A stretch of DNA of 64,000 nt, taken from positions 22,698-86,697 of the forward strand of contig RFSE01000003.1 of NCBI GenBank assembly GCA_009924135.1, given 5' to 3'. Of the stretch, positions 19,781-29,700 are shown in pieces. The notes beneath the pieces were generated by a model. It had not been told where the DNA came from and searched no databases. It worked only from the letters and a program-made list of their open reading frames with translations. Source of the DNA: Pseudomonadota bacterium. Its GTDB lineage: Bacteria; Verrucomicrobiota; Verrucomicrobiia; Limisphaerales; SXTU01. How positions within the stretch are numbered: the first letter of the stretch is position 1; every line of letters begins with the position of its first letter. A program made the translations under genes and the position numbers.

Positions 19781-20649
19781 GCGCCGGCCTTTCGCGCATG
19801 GACAAAGACGCATGCCCCCGCCCTGGGCGGCGTGGCGGCGAGTGAATCGGAAACGGTGCCAGCCAGGCGACGCATTTGGGCCTCCCGCCAGGCGACGGAA
19901 CGGCGGCGCTCCATAAATTGAAACGCCGGCGACACGAGCCACCGGTATTGCGCGGTGAACGAGTCCGGCTGATAGCTGAGCTGCTGCTCGATGATGAAAC
20001 CCGCCGCCTGGACATGTTGCAACAACTCCGGCTCGGTTGGCTCCTGCCGGTGGCCAAAGCGGTCGAGCCAGCTGCGGGCATCGGCCGCGCCGGTCAGCGA
20101 CCGCAAATGCGTGCTAAACGAGCCGAGCGTCATCGTGAACACCAGCCGCCCGCCGGGCTGCAACACGCGGTGCATCTCCCGCAGCCACGCGTCCAGATCG
20201 GGCAGATGTTCGCCCACGGAGTTCGAGACGCACGTGGCGTAAGCCTCGGCGGGCAGGGGCAACTGCCCGGCATCGGCCCGCACATTCACCGCCGCAGGAC
20301 AGACCCGCGCCCGCACGCGCAAAGATTCCTCGTCGAAGTCCACCCCGGTGGCGTCCGCCGGCCAGCCCGCCAGCAGGCCGAAACAGCCATCTCCGCAGCC
20401 CAGATCCAGCACCGGTCGTCGCACCAGTCCCGCGTGCCGGCGGAACAAGGTGACTTCCTGGGCTCGCCAGAAGGAATGGGCGAGCGTGGTAAACTCCGGC
20501 CACCAAACATCACCGAACTGGCGCAGGGGAACCGCCGTCTCCGCCTGCACGCCTGCACCGGCCGTGACGGCACGTCGGGCTCCCCGGCGTCGTTCCCGCA
20601 GCCGGAGCCAGAGCGCGTCAACCTGCGCCAGCACGCGGAGGGGCATCAT
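19777..20649 (-). CDS. class I SAM-dependent methyltransferase
   Basis: A 290-residue protein with SAM motif I VLDLGCGDGCFG (about residue 81), VDFDEESL as the acidic loop, LPLPAEAYATCVSNSVGEHL as motif IV, and RVLQPGGRLVFTM, typical of Methyltransf_11. The N-terminal 70 residues are basic and helical with no known domain. It overlaps both neighbours by four bases, so it is translated as part of the polysaccharide operon. It probably methylates a sugar intermediate, which is inference. Confidence 0.82.
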   Translation of the reverse strand: MMPLRVLAQVDALWLRLRERRRGARRAVTAGAGVQAETAVPLRQFGDVWWPEFTTLAHSFWRAQEVTLFRRHAGLVRRPVLDLGCGDGCFGLLAGWPADATGVDFDEESLRVRARVCPAAVNVRADAGQLPLPAEAYATCVSNSVGEHLPDLDAWLREMHRVLQPGGRLVFTMTLGSFSTHLRSLTGAADARSWLDRFGHRQEPTEPELLQHVQAAGFIIEQQLSYQPDSFTAQYRWLVSPAFQFMERRRSVAWREAQMRRLAGTVSDSLAATPPRAGACVFVHARKAGA

Positions 20650-21563
20650 GCGAGCAGGCCTTCGAAGCGCAGCAGGTCGGCGAGCCCTTCGCGGAGCTGC
20701 ACCTGGGGTTGCCAGCCGGTGAGCTGCCTCAGCCGTGCGATGTCGGCCCGCTGCACCAGCTTGTCCACGGGGCGCACCCGGGCGGGATCATGGGTCACGC
20801 GCAGCGACCGGCCCAGCAGTTCGCCCAGCAGCACCACCAGTTCGTCCACCGACGCATCCACTCCCGTGCCGATGTTCACGGTGCGTTCGCGTTCCGGGGG
20901 CAGGTCGGATAGCCGGATCAGGGCCTCGGCCGTGTCGCGGGTGTGGATGTAATCGCGGCGCGTGTTCGTGGTGCCCAGGCGCAGTTCGTTGCCCCGGCGG
21001 AGCTGGTCGAGAATCTCCGGGATGATGTGGCGGTTGGTTTCGCGCGGGCCGTAATTGTTGAAGAAGCGGCAGACCGTCACCCGCGGGCCGGGGCGGGTCG
21101 CGCGCCACCGGGCAAGCTCCTCGGCGAAGACCTTGCTCCAGCCATAGATGTCCACCGGCGCCACGCGGGCCGATTCAGCCAGCGCATCCGGCGCGTCCGC
21201 GTAGATCGCGCCCGTCGAGGCGGTCAGGAAATGATGCGTGCCGGCGGCAATGGCCGCATCCAGTACGTTCTGGGTGGCCTCGACGTTCACGCGCAGGGCC
21301 AGCGCGGGGTCGGCGTTGCACTCGGGGATGTAATGAATCGCCGCAAGGTGAAATACGTTTTGCGGCCGCAGCCCGGCGAAGGCCCGGCGGGTGGCGGCGG
21401 AGTCGGTCAGGTCCGCTTCGATCACGCGCACCGCGGCGAGGTCCGCCAGGCGCGGTGCGACCCGGCGACGGCTGTCAACGATCACGACTTCGCGCCCGCG
21501 GGCGCTCAGTTGCCGCACGAGTTCGTTGCCGATGAAACCGAGTCCGCCGGTAATAAGATCCAT
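20646..21563 (-). CDS. NAD-dependent nucleotide-sugar epimerase/dehydratase
   Basis: A 305-residue extended SDR. The NAD-binding GGLGFIG sits at residues 6-12. The catalytic set is STGAIY (Ser) and YGWSK (Tyr, Lys). RFFNNYGPRETNRHIIPEI and RRDYIHTRDTAEALI are the substrate-side motifs of the UDP-glucose 4-epimerase/dTDP-glucose dehydratase group. It should make a nucleotide-sugar precursor for the operon's glycosyltransferases. It follows the HAD gene with one base between and overlaps the next methyltransferase by four. Exact sugar is unknown. Confidence 0.88.
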   Translation of the reverse strand: MDLITGGLGFIGNELVRQLSARGREVVIVDSRRRVAPRLADLAAVRVIEADLTDSAATRRAFAGLRPQNVFHLAAIHYIPECNADPALALRVNVEATQNVLDAAIAAGTHHFLTASTGAIYADAPDALAESARVAPVDIYGWSKVFAEELARWRATRPGPRVTVCRFFNNYGPRETNRHIIPEILDQLRRGNELRLGTTNTRRDYIHTRDTAEALIRLSDLPPERERTVNIGTGVDASVDELVVLLGELLGRSLRVTHDPARVRPVDKLVQRADIARLRQLTGWQPQVQLREGLADLLRFEGLLA

Positions 21564-21564
21564 G

Positions 21565-23277
21565 TCAGCCGGAGATGCCGCGTTTTAGGTCGCGCAATGC
21601 TAGGAAAACCCGCAGCGGCCAGCAAGCCTGTTGCGCCAGCGCCCCTTCCGGCCACCAATAGAGCGGCCGCCTGGCCGGCCTGATGGCCCGCCACAACGGC
21701 CCCGCAATGCGTGGCGTGAGACAGTGGAAATCCTTTTCCACCTGCCCATCCGAGAAGGGAATGCCGCCCCACGTCACGGCTTCGGAGCGGGTGGGGTGGC
21801 GGTAGAATTCGAGGTAAACCGTCCGGACAACCGCCAGCCACTCGCCGGGTGCGCCGGGTGGCCGGGGCATGACTTCCAGGCAGCATTCCGCGAATTTCAG
21901 TACAGCGGCTTGCAGGGTGGCGACGCCCCACGTCAGGGCACGTTCGTTGCGCGCTTCGCGCAGCTCGGGCACCCAGCGGCCTGACTCTTCGCGGTAGCCC
22001 ATCACGGAGCCGTGATCGGCGGAGAGGAAGATTTCCCAGAGTGCGTGGTTCAACTGGCGCACGCCGTGGCCTTGCCCGGGCCGCTGGTTCCAGTAACCCA
22101 GCATCGAACCGTCGGAGTCCGGCACGTCGGGCACGAGGCCGAAGTAAAAGCCCTGAAGTGGTGCTTGGTGCCCGCCGGCGGCGAGCACCCGCGCGAGGCT
22201 GCGTTGCAGGTTGCCATGCCAGCCGATGTCCACCATCGCCCACGGGATGCCGTCAAACAGGCCTTGCTGCCGCAGATAGGCAATGGCCCGATCGCGCACC
22301 GCGCCTGCGTCTACCGCCGCCGCCGGGTGCCACGCCTGCCGCGAGCCGTACAGGTAGCGGCAGTCAATGCTGAAGCCCCACGTCGAAGCGAGCCGTTCCA
22401 CCACCCGCAGCGGCAACTGGCCGTCACGCGCCACGAAATAGAGCCGCCGCAAACCCCGCGCCTGCGCCTCGGTCAGGCACCAATGCACGAACCCGAGGAC
22501 CAACGGCCCGACAATGTCGCAGCCCGTGTCCCAGATCATGCGCTGGGCCGGGTCCGAGTTGGGATTTGCGAGCCGGGCCCGGCGCATCGCCCCGGCCAGG
22601 AGCGAACGCCAGTTTTCCGCTGCCGGCGGCCCGCTGGCGAGCCGCTCATAACGGTTCAGCGTCGCGTCGTGGAATCGTTCGGTGCGGATGCCGTGCGTGC
22701 GGGGCATGCGTTCATCGGCGTGCTCATGGTCGCCGATGTGCAGCCAGCTCGTGATGGGGTTGGCCGCCTGCGCGCGGGCGTGGGTGAACAAATCGCCCCG
22801 GTGCTTCGAGGCCCGGCATTCGCCAGAGACAAAAATCCGGTCGCCGTCGTGGAAGCAGCCTTCGCGCCGCAGCACCTCCTCAATAAACGCGCCCGGCAGG
22901 TACATGTCAGAAAGAAACCAGATGGCGTCCGCTTCCGTCCGGGCGGCGGTCACCCGGGCCCCCATGGCGGGTACGGCCTTGAGCGAGCGGGATTCGAGCG
23001 CCAGTTCGCGTTGCGATGCCTCGGTACGGGTGGCGTCATCCCAGCCCAGTGCGGGGGCGAGGGCGGCATAGATTTCAGCGAGGGTCACTTCGCCCCCGGG
23101 GATTAGCTGGCGGGCGGCGAGTTCCGCTTCTTCACGCCGCCGGGCGAACACCTCCGGCGTGACGGACGACAGCTGATGGGCGGCCAGCTCCGTACCGAGC
23201 TGGAAAAACACGTCGCGCGGACGCGCCTGCACGCGCACGAGCAGGGTGTCGAACACGTCGAAGGAAACGACGCGCAT
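21565..23277 (-). CDS. HAD-superfamily protein of polysaccharide clusters (COG5610-like)
   Basis: A 570-residue protein. The start MRVVSFDVFDTLLVR carries the HAD motif I (FDVFDT) and is chosen over upstream codons because it aligns with the family and its ATG overlaps the upstream TGA by one base. Motif II-like WFLSDMYLP and the later HIGDHEHAD form the rest of the phosphatase core (about 1-210). The remaining 350 residues include LYFVARDGQLPLRVVERL and MVDIGWHGNLQRSL, a pattern I associate with COG5610-type proteins fused or adjacent to glycosyltransferases. Role in glycan modification or turnover is inference. Confidence 0.75.
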   Translation of the reverse strand: MRVVSFDVFDTLLVRVQARPRDVFFQLGTELAAHQLSSVTPEVFARRREEAELAARQLIPGGEVTLAEIYAALAPALGWDDATRTEASQRELALESRSLKAVPAMGARVTAARTEADAIWFLSDMYLPGAFIEEVLRREGCFHDGDRIFVSGECRASKHRGDLFTHARAQAANPITSWLHIGDHEHADERMPRTHGIRTERFHDATLNRYERLASGPPAAENWRSLLAGAMRRARLANPNSDPAQRMIWDTGCDIVGPLVLGFVHWCLTEAQARGLRRLYFVARDGQLPLRVVERLASTWGFSIDCRYLYGSRQAWHPAAAVDAGAVRDRAIAYLRQQGLFDGIPWAMVDIGWHGNLQRSLARVLAAGGHQAPLQGFYFGLVPDVPDSDGSMLGYWNQRPGQGHGVRQLNHALWEIFLSADHGSVMGYREESGRWVPELREARNERALTWGVATLQAAVLKFAECCLEVMPRPPGAPGEWLAVVRTVYLEFYRHPTRSEAVTWGGIPFSDGQVEKDFHCLTPRIAGPLWRAIRPARRPLYWWPEGALAQQACWPLRVFLALRDLKRGISG

Positions 23278-24011
23278 CAGGCGGGCGTGCGGGCGACGCC
23301 CAGCAGGTTGAGCGAGAGCGGCACGGCGCGGCCCTGCTGCGGGCCCAGTTCCGCCATCACTTCCAGCCGCCGCCACAGGCGGAAGAAGCGGAAGGCCCAC
23401 CAGTGCCGCGCGCCGCCGGACAGCGGCAGCCACCAGTTCGCCGGGCGCGTGTGAAACTCGGTTTCGCCGACGCGGATGTCGGTGAAACCGGCATGGTGCA
23501 GCAGGAAATCGAGGCTGCATGCAGTGAAGCTGGCGTGGTGCGTCCAGTCGTTGTGCCGCCAGTGGGAGGCGAGGGCGGCGCTGGCGTTGGGGACGGTGCA
23601 GACCAGGGTGCCACCCGGCGCGAGCGCGCCGGCCAGGGCAGCGGTGAAGGGCAGTTGCACGTCGTGGGGGACGTGTTCAATCACGTCGAGACAGAGCAGC
23701 AGTTGAAATTGCCCGGCCCGTCGCTCCAAAAACGCGATCGTGTCCCCGGCCAGTTCGACGGACAGTCCTTTCTTCGTACAGGACCCGGCCTGGCCCGCAT
23801 CGCTTTCCACGCCAGAGCAGCGGGTGAAACCGAGTTCCTTCAATGCCGCCAGGGCATAACCACCGCCGCAGCCGACGTCGAGGATGGCGGCGGCCTTGTC
23901 CCCGGGCAGATGCGGTCCGAGCAGGCGGCGGTAAAACGCGCTCATCTCCGCCTGATGCTCCGGGGTCTCGGGATGCCAGCGGCGGTAGTAGTGGGCGTAG
24001 TCAAGCTTCAC
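23277..24011 (-). CDS. class I SAM-dependent methyltransferase (UbiG/Methyltransf_23 type)
   Basis: A 244-residue protein. The start is set at a GTG (24011) giving VKLDYAHYYRRWHPETPEHQ, which overlaps the flippase stop by 11 bases; residues further upstream do not fit. SAM motif I is AILDVGCGGGYALAALKELG, GVESDAG is the acidic loop, and LLLCLDVIEHVPH is motif IV. APGGTLVCTVPNA and TACSLDFLLHHAGF complete the fold. It probably methylates a lipid-linked sugar or precursor of the operon. Start confidence is moderate. Confidence 0.8.
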   Translation of the reverse strand: MKLDYAHYYRRWHPETPEHQAEMSAFYRRLLGPHLPGDKAAAILDVGCGGGYALAALKELGFTRCSGVESDAGQAGSCTKKGLSVELAGDTIAFLERRAGQFQLLLCLDVIEHVPHDVQLPFTAALAGALAPGGTLVCTVPNASAALASHWRHNDWTHHASFTACSLDFLLHHAGFTDIRVGETEFHTRPANWWLPLSGGARHWWAFRFFRLWRRLEVMAELGPQQGRAVPLSLNLLGVARTPA

Positions 24012-25320
24012 GGATGCGCTGCCAGAGTTCACGGATGCGGCGTGGGGCGAAGGGTAGGAGCAGGGCTCGTAATTGCAAGCGCGCGCACGGCCGCAGGGGC
24101 GCGAAGAGCCACGAGGTGGCCACGGCGCTGCCCACGTAGCCAATGAGCGCGCTGGCCGCCGCCCCCACCGGACCGAAACGGGGCAACGCCCAGAGGCCGA
24201 GCGTGATGTTGATGGCGATGCCGAGCAGGGCCGAGGGCACGTGGTAGCGGGTTTGCTTCTCCAACAGCATCCACTGCGCCCGGGCCGCCCCGTTGAAGGT
24301 GACCGGCGCGGTCAACGCGAGGACGAGCAACACCGGCACGGCAGCGCGGTATTTTTCCCCGAACAGCAGGGGAATAAACCACGGCCCGCCCACGACCGCC
24401 CCCAGTGCGATCAACCAGCCCAGCCCGGTCAGGGCGTCGAAGAGCCGTTGCATCCGCTCTGCATGGGCGGAACCTTCCGCCTGGCCGCGCACCAGCAGCG
24501 GATAGAGCGCGGTCACGATCAGTCCCGGCAGCACCAGCCACTGTTCGGCCAGCCGCGCTGCGGCGAAGTAAACCCCGGCGGCCCCGTCGCCGAGGAGGGC
24601 GCGCACCATCACCTGTTCCACCCGCAGGTAAGCCGCGACCAGCAGGGCGGCACCGAGCAACGGGGCGGATTCCCGCACCAGCGCGCGCGCCGTGCGGGGA
24701 CAGAACCGCCACGCGAGCAGGTGGCCGCCGGTGAGCTGATACGTGATGGCCAGCGCCAGCGCGGCGAAGGCCAGATCCAGGCCGAGCGCGGCGGCGAACC
24801 AGGGCAACGGTGCATTAATCTGTACCAGCCAGAGTTTTATGGCGGCGCCGATCACGGCGGCCCCGCCCCGCGCGCGGGCCGACAGTGCGGCGCGCGTTTC
24901 CTTCTGAAACCAGAGGTCGGTGGCTTCCAGCGCCTGTGGCACGAAGCCCAGTGCGATCAGCAGCGCCAGTTCCGCCAGCGCCGGACCATCCCGCTGGCCC
25001 AGCGTCGCCAGGCCGACCGCCAGCAGCGCCAGCAGGCTGCCGCCCAGCCGCAGCCCGGCGGCGGTACCCAGCAAGAGGTCCGCATCCTGCGACCGGCGTA
25101 CGAGTTCACGGACCACGATGCCTTCGAGGCCCAGCGTGGCGAACGCGGTGAACAGCGCGGCCAGGCTCGCCGCATAGTTCAGCCGGCCGAAGGCTTCCAC
25201 CCCGAGGTGGCGCGCGACGATGCCGAGCACCACGAAGGAGAGCACCAGCCGCCATACCCGGTCGGCAAACAGCCACGCCAGGTTCGTGCGGACGGTGGGT
25301 GTGGGACTGGCGGTGCTCAT
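24001..25320 (-). CDS. polysaccharide flippase (Wzx/MATE-like)
   Basis: A 439-residue membrane protein with about 12 hydrophobic segments, of the Polysacc_synt/MVF type. Characteristic parts are the N-terminal WLFADRVWRLVLSFVVLGIVARHLG, FGRLNYAASLAALF, LGLEGIVVRELVRR and the central charged VRALLGDGAAGVYFAAARLAEQW. It should move undecaprenyl-linked glycan units across the inner membrane. The start at MSTASPTPTVRTN is preferred to an ATG 132 bases upstream, which would lie inside the preceding gene. Together with the polymerase-like gene it suggests a Wzx/Wzy-dependent pathway. Confidence 0.88.
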   Translation of the reverse strand: MSTASPTPTVRTNLAWLFADRVWRLVLSFVVLGIVARHLGVEAFGRLNYAASLAALFTAFATLGLEGIVVRELVRRSQDADLLLGTAAGLRLGGSLLALLAVGLATLGQRDGPALAELALLIALGFVPQALEATDLWFQKETRAALSARARGGAAVIGAAIKLWLVQINAPLPWFAAALGLDLAFAALALAITYQLTGGHLLAWRFCPRTARALVRESAPLLGAALLVAAYLRVEQVMVRALLGDGAAGVYFAAARLAEQWLVLPGLIVTALYPLLVRGQAEGSAHAERMQRLFDALTGLGWLIALGAVVGGPWFIPLLFGEKYRAAVPVLLVLALTAPVTFNGAARAQWMLLEKQTRYHVPSALLGIAINITLGLWALPRFGPVGAAASALIGYVGSAVATSWLFAPLRPCARLQLRALLLPFAPRRIRELWQRIREA

Positions 25321-25336
25321 GTGGCGCGCGGGGAAT

Positions 25337-26431
25337 TCACAGCGCGGCCGCCAGTTGGGGCAGGCGTGCGGCCCAGGTGTGGGCGGCCAGCACGCGTTGC
25401 CGGCCGGCGGCTCCGACCTGTGCGGCGCGGGCGGGTTGATGTTGCAGTTCACGCAGCAGCAGCGCGGCTTCCTCGAGCGAGTGATAAGTCAGCACTTCGC
25501 GACCGATGTCGAGTGCGGCGGCCACATCGGCGTTGTGCTCCGTCAGGTAACAGCAGCCGTGGCCGGGAAATTCGAGGTCACGGAGCTTGAGGTAACTTAG
25601 ATGCCGGCCGTGCGCGTCCAGGGCCTGGTTCAATCCCAGTACAACCTGACAGCCCCGCAGATACGCCGGCAGTTCTTCATCGGGCAGCGGGCCTTGGGCG
25701 TGCGCGTGGACCAGCGGCCAGTGCGGCTGCCGGCGCAGATGATCACCCAGTCCGTGAAAGCGCATCGCCTGACGCGCGGCCTCCCCGGCCGGTTCCGCGT
25801 CCCAGCCGGGACCGCGAAGTTCCAGCGGTACGCCGGCGGCCAGCAGTTGGCCGAGCTGCGCCACGCGCGGGCCGGTCGGCATGCCGATGAAGGCGACCGG
25901 GCGTGACACTGGTCCGCCGTGACAATCGGGCAGATGGACCGGATTGAAGGCGTAGGGCAGGCAAGCGTAGGGCACGCCCAGCCCGCGATAGTCGGGAATG
26001 GCCGCGTGCTCAACAAACCAGTTGAGCGAAACGACGCGGGCCAGCGGCGCCACCTCATCAAAACGATACGTGCTGTCGCAGAAGAAATTGACCCAGGGCA
26101 CGCCCGCCGCGACGACGCGGCGCACGACGTCCGGGTCGAGGTCCCGCGCGAAGCAGTAGGAGATGACCGCGTCCAGGCCGTGCGTAGCGCGGGTGCGCAG
26201 GATTTGTTCGGCCAGCTGCTCGCTGGTACGGGCGCAGGCATCGGCGCGATCCGCCGCCGGGTCGGAAGCCGGGCGTCGGGCCCAGGTCCAGTCCAGCCCG
26301 ACCGGCGTGGTCAGCCGGTCCACCACCGCGCGCAAACCGTCGTAGAAATGACGTTGCCACAGCGACCGGTAATGGCCCGAAGGCGCGTGACAGTACGCCA
26401 CGACACAGAACACATGGCGGAGAGGCGTCAT
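25337..26431 (-). CDS. CgeB-like glycosyltransferase
   Basis: A 364-residue protein. The C-terminal half has the Glyco_trans_1_2 pattern: FIGMPTGPRVAQL, HAQGPLPDEELPAYLRGCQVVLGLNQ, then YLKLRDLEFPGHGCCYLTEH and LTYHSLEEAALLLRELQHQP, as in CgeB and related GTs. The N-terminal half (WVNFFCDSTYRFDEVAPLA) is a Rossmann-like acceptor domain. It is the first gene of the ten-gene operon, so the promoter should lie just beyond 26431. Activity and sugar are unknown. Confidence 0.8.
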   Translation of the reverse strand: MTPLRHVFCVVAYCHAPSGHYRSLWQRHFYDGLRAVVDRLTTPVGLDWTWARRPASDPAADRADACARTSEQLAEQILRTRATHGLDAVISYCFARDLDPDVVRRVVAAGVPWVNFFCDSTYRFDEVAPLARVVSLNWFVEHAAIPDYRGLGVPYACLPYAFNPVHLPDCHGGPVSRPVAFIGMPTGPRVAQLGQLLAAGVPLELRGPGWDAEPAGEAARQAMRFHGLGDHLRRQPHWPLVHAHAQGPLPDEELPAYLRGCQVVLGLNQALDAHGRHLSYLKLRDLEFPGHGCCYLTEHNADVAAALDIGREVLTYHSLEEAALLLRELQHQPARAAQVGAAGRQRVLAAHTWAARLPQLAAAL

Positions 26432-26555
26432 GCTGCGAAGAGGTAAACGAGTGGGCAGGCGATGGGCTTGACGCCGGAAAACCCGGGGGAAGACCAGCTA
26501 GAACAATGGTGGCAAATGTCTGGCGGCAAGCAGCGTACCGGAATTCGTTGGCGTT

Positions 26556-26687
26556 CTCCCTCACCCCGGCCCTCTCCCGCTGGGAGAGGGAGAAACTTCG
26601 GCCGCCTTCGTCCAGTCGTTGCCTGTTGCCAACCGAGCCGGGCGAGGTGGCTCCCTCTCCCAGCGGGAGAGGGCCGGGGTGAGGGAG
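26556..26687. repeat. long perfect inverted repeat
   Basis: Two perfectly inverted 35-base arms (26556-26590 and 26653-26687) are separated by 62 bases. The core is CCCTCACCCCGGCCCTCTCC plus its complement, a sequence type found dispersed in many bacteria. Each arm is itself partly palindromic (CCCTCTCCCGCTGGGAGAGGG). It lies in the 361-base gap between the PSD1 cytochrome and the polysaccharide operon. No gene was seen there. Confidence 0.9.
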
Positions 26688-26792
26688 AGAGCGACCATTG
26701 GTTCGTTGTGAGGAAGCAACCAGAACCTTGCCGCCATCGGCCTAAAACTGACGGCTGCGTCACGACGAGAGCGTTGGAAACGGCCATGCGCT

Positions 26793-29700
26793 TCAATCCA
26801 CAAACGCTGCCTCGTTCGAGACGAGCAGGATGTGCGCGAGCTTTTCCCACGGCGTCAGATTCTTCAGGGACTCGTTGCTCTGGCGGGTGAAGTCCGCCTT
26901 GGCGTCCCACGCGGTTTCGTAGCCGGGCGGGAGCTGCTTGGAGCGCTTCACTCCGTCGGTGAGCTTGAGCTTGGGGGCCCAGTTGAAGCTGTCGCTGTTG
27001 TCATCCGCGCGGCACTCGACGACGAAGTCCAGCGTGTCGCCGGCTTGCACCGCAAGGTCGGCGGCCTTGAGTTCCGCCGAACCGCTTTTCGCCGTCGCCT
27101 CGCCCACGAGCCCGGTGCGGCTGCTGACGATGCGCGCCAGCACGCCGTCGCCTTCCTTGGCCGGATGCGTGACTGTGCCCGATACCGACACGGTACCATC
27201 GCGCGGGGCGACCCAGCGGCGGATGGCCGCATGCGCGACGTCCCGTCCCGGATGACCGCCTTCCGCGCGGATCAGGACATGGCCCAACTGCTTGTCCGGG
27301 AAATCACGACCCACCTGCCACTGGCCGCCGGTGAAGAAGGCAAACGGCGTAAAACTCTTCACGCGCTTCGTGGCGGGGTCGAACTCGCCGTAGCCATAAT
27401 GCCAGCCGCTGTTCGGCGCGGACTCGTCCAGGCCCTCGCTGGGCGCGGCGAGAAAGGCCTTCGCCATCGTGACTTCGTCCGCTGCGGGACGCCGTTGGTA
27501 AATCGTCTCGTAGAGGAAGCGGATGCGGGCTTCGTCGTTGGTGAACTTCTTAAAGTCATCGCGCCCAGCAAGCGCCTGCGCCTGCTGGAGGACGAACGGC
27601 GCGTTCAACATGAAGAGCGCCTGCTGCGGCACGGTGGTGAGGAAGCGCTGCGACGCGCTCACATCGGGACTTGCGAAGTCAAACGTGCGGAACATCGCCG
27701 GGAGGTTTTGCCGGTCGATGTAACCATACACCGTGCGCCGACCGCTGAACGGCTGCGCCGTGAGTTCCACGGGCAGGCCGCCGGTGGCGAGGTCGAGCTT
27801 GCCGGACGCGAGCAACAGTGAATCACGGAACTGCTCGAAGTCGAAGCGTTGGCGGTTGAACTTCCAGAGCTGCGTGTTCGCCGGGTCCGCCTTCACGCAC
27901 TCGGCGCGGTCATCGCTCGCCTGCTGGTAGGTGGCGGAAAGCATGATCAGCCGATGAAGGGTCTTGATACTCCAGGGTTTGACGGAAGACGGCTCCCCCC
28001 TGGACGCCAGACCCAAGACCCCATCCCCGCGCACGAAGTGCGCCGCCAGCCAGTCGAGCAGCTCGGGGTGCGTGGGTGGGTCGGTGCGGACGCCGAAGTC
28101 GCTCGGAGTACGGACGAGGCCCGCGCCGAAGTGCCAGGCCCAGACACGGTTCACGATCACGCGGGCGGTGAGCGGGTTGTCCTTGTTCGCGATGGCCCGG
28201 GCCATTTCGAGCCGGCCGCTGGACTTCGCCGGGAACGGTTCGGTCTTGGTGAGCGAGGCGACCTGCAGGAACGCGCGGTCCACCTCGGGGCCGTGATTGG
28301 CGGGGTTGCCGCGCAGAAACACATACGGGCGCGTGGGCGCATCGCGGTCCACCAGGGCCATCGCGCGGGGCGGCGCGCCGGGATGCGTGGCGTCCACTTC
28401 ATCCACTTTGGCTTTGAGCTGGCGCAGGCGCGGGCGGGCGTCCTCGAGCAACGTGTCGTTCTCGGGCGCAGGCAGGTTCGGCGCGGCGTCCGGAGCGCGC
28501 AGGGCGAGGCGCAGGACCTCCTTCTCCTTGTCCGCGTGCGGCGTGGCGGCGTCGGCGTCAGTGAGCAGCTTGCCGTAACGCTCCGCGACTTCCTTGATGG
28601 TCTTGGGCGGCGTCTTGAACGCGGCGGCCACGGCGGGGTGGGTGCCGGCTGGGACAGATACTTTCACCGCTTCGTCGGCGAACTTGTCGTCCGGCAACTT
28701 CGCGTACGTGTTCCAGAGCGACCAGACCGGGTCAGGCGTGGCGGACTTGGTAGTCTTGCTGAGATAGTCCTGCCAACGGCTCACCACCGCCGGGACGAGC
28801 TTGCGCTCTTGGAAATACTTGTCCCGGTTCTGCCGCGTCGCCGTGGCGGAGGCGCGGGCCACCTTCGGGTCCACTTCGTCGGCGGCGAGCAGGTAATCGG
28901 CGGTGCGCTTGCGCAGGATGGCGAACTGCTTGTCGAGCTGTTCGACGCGGTGCTGCTCCAGTTCGGCCTCGCGCTTCTTTTTCTCCACGAGATAGGCCGC
29001 GTGCTGCACCGCATCAGGTTGCAGACCGAGCAAGGGCTTCTCCGCCGGCTCCTGGCTGGAGGCGAAGACGCCGTAGAGCCCGTAATACTCGCGGGTAGAG
29101 ACCGGGTCGTATTTGTGGTCGTGGCAGCGGGCGCACTGGGCCGTCAGCCCCATCGTGCCGCGCGTCACCACGTCGATGCGGTCGTCGATGATGTCGGCGG
29201 TGTTGTTTAGGAAGCGGCGGCCAAGTGTGAGAAAACCGAGGGCGGCGAGGGAGTCCTGATGAGGTTCAAGGGTGGAGGTTTCAGGTTTCAAGCTGGCCTG
29301 GCCGGTTGCACTCGAACCACCGGCACCAACTTTGAACTTTGAACTTTGAACTTTGGACTCTTCCAAAACCCGGTCCGCTGCAATTTGTTCGATAAGGAAC
29401 CGGTCGTACGGCGTGTCGTGGTTGAAGCTGTTGATGACGTAGTCGCGGTAGGTGTAGCTGAAGGCGAAGCGCCGTTGCTCGTCGCCGGCGAGGTAGCCCT
29501 TCGTGTCGGCGTAACGCGCGACATCGAGCCAGTGCCGGCCCCAGCGTTCACCGTAACGCGGCGAGGCGAGCAGGCGGTCAACGAGACTGGCGGTGGCCGT
29601 TTGGCGATTGCCGGTCTGGCACGCCCGCTCGAACGCCTCGACCTCGGCCATCGACGGCGGGAGGCCGTGGAGGTCGAGTGTCATGCGGCGGATGAGCGTA

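Noticed and set aside
29328..29355. Heptamer array as a CRISPR array
   Set aside because: The unit is 7 bases with no spacers and no cas genes are present.
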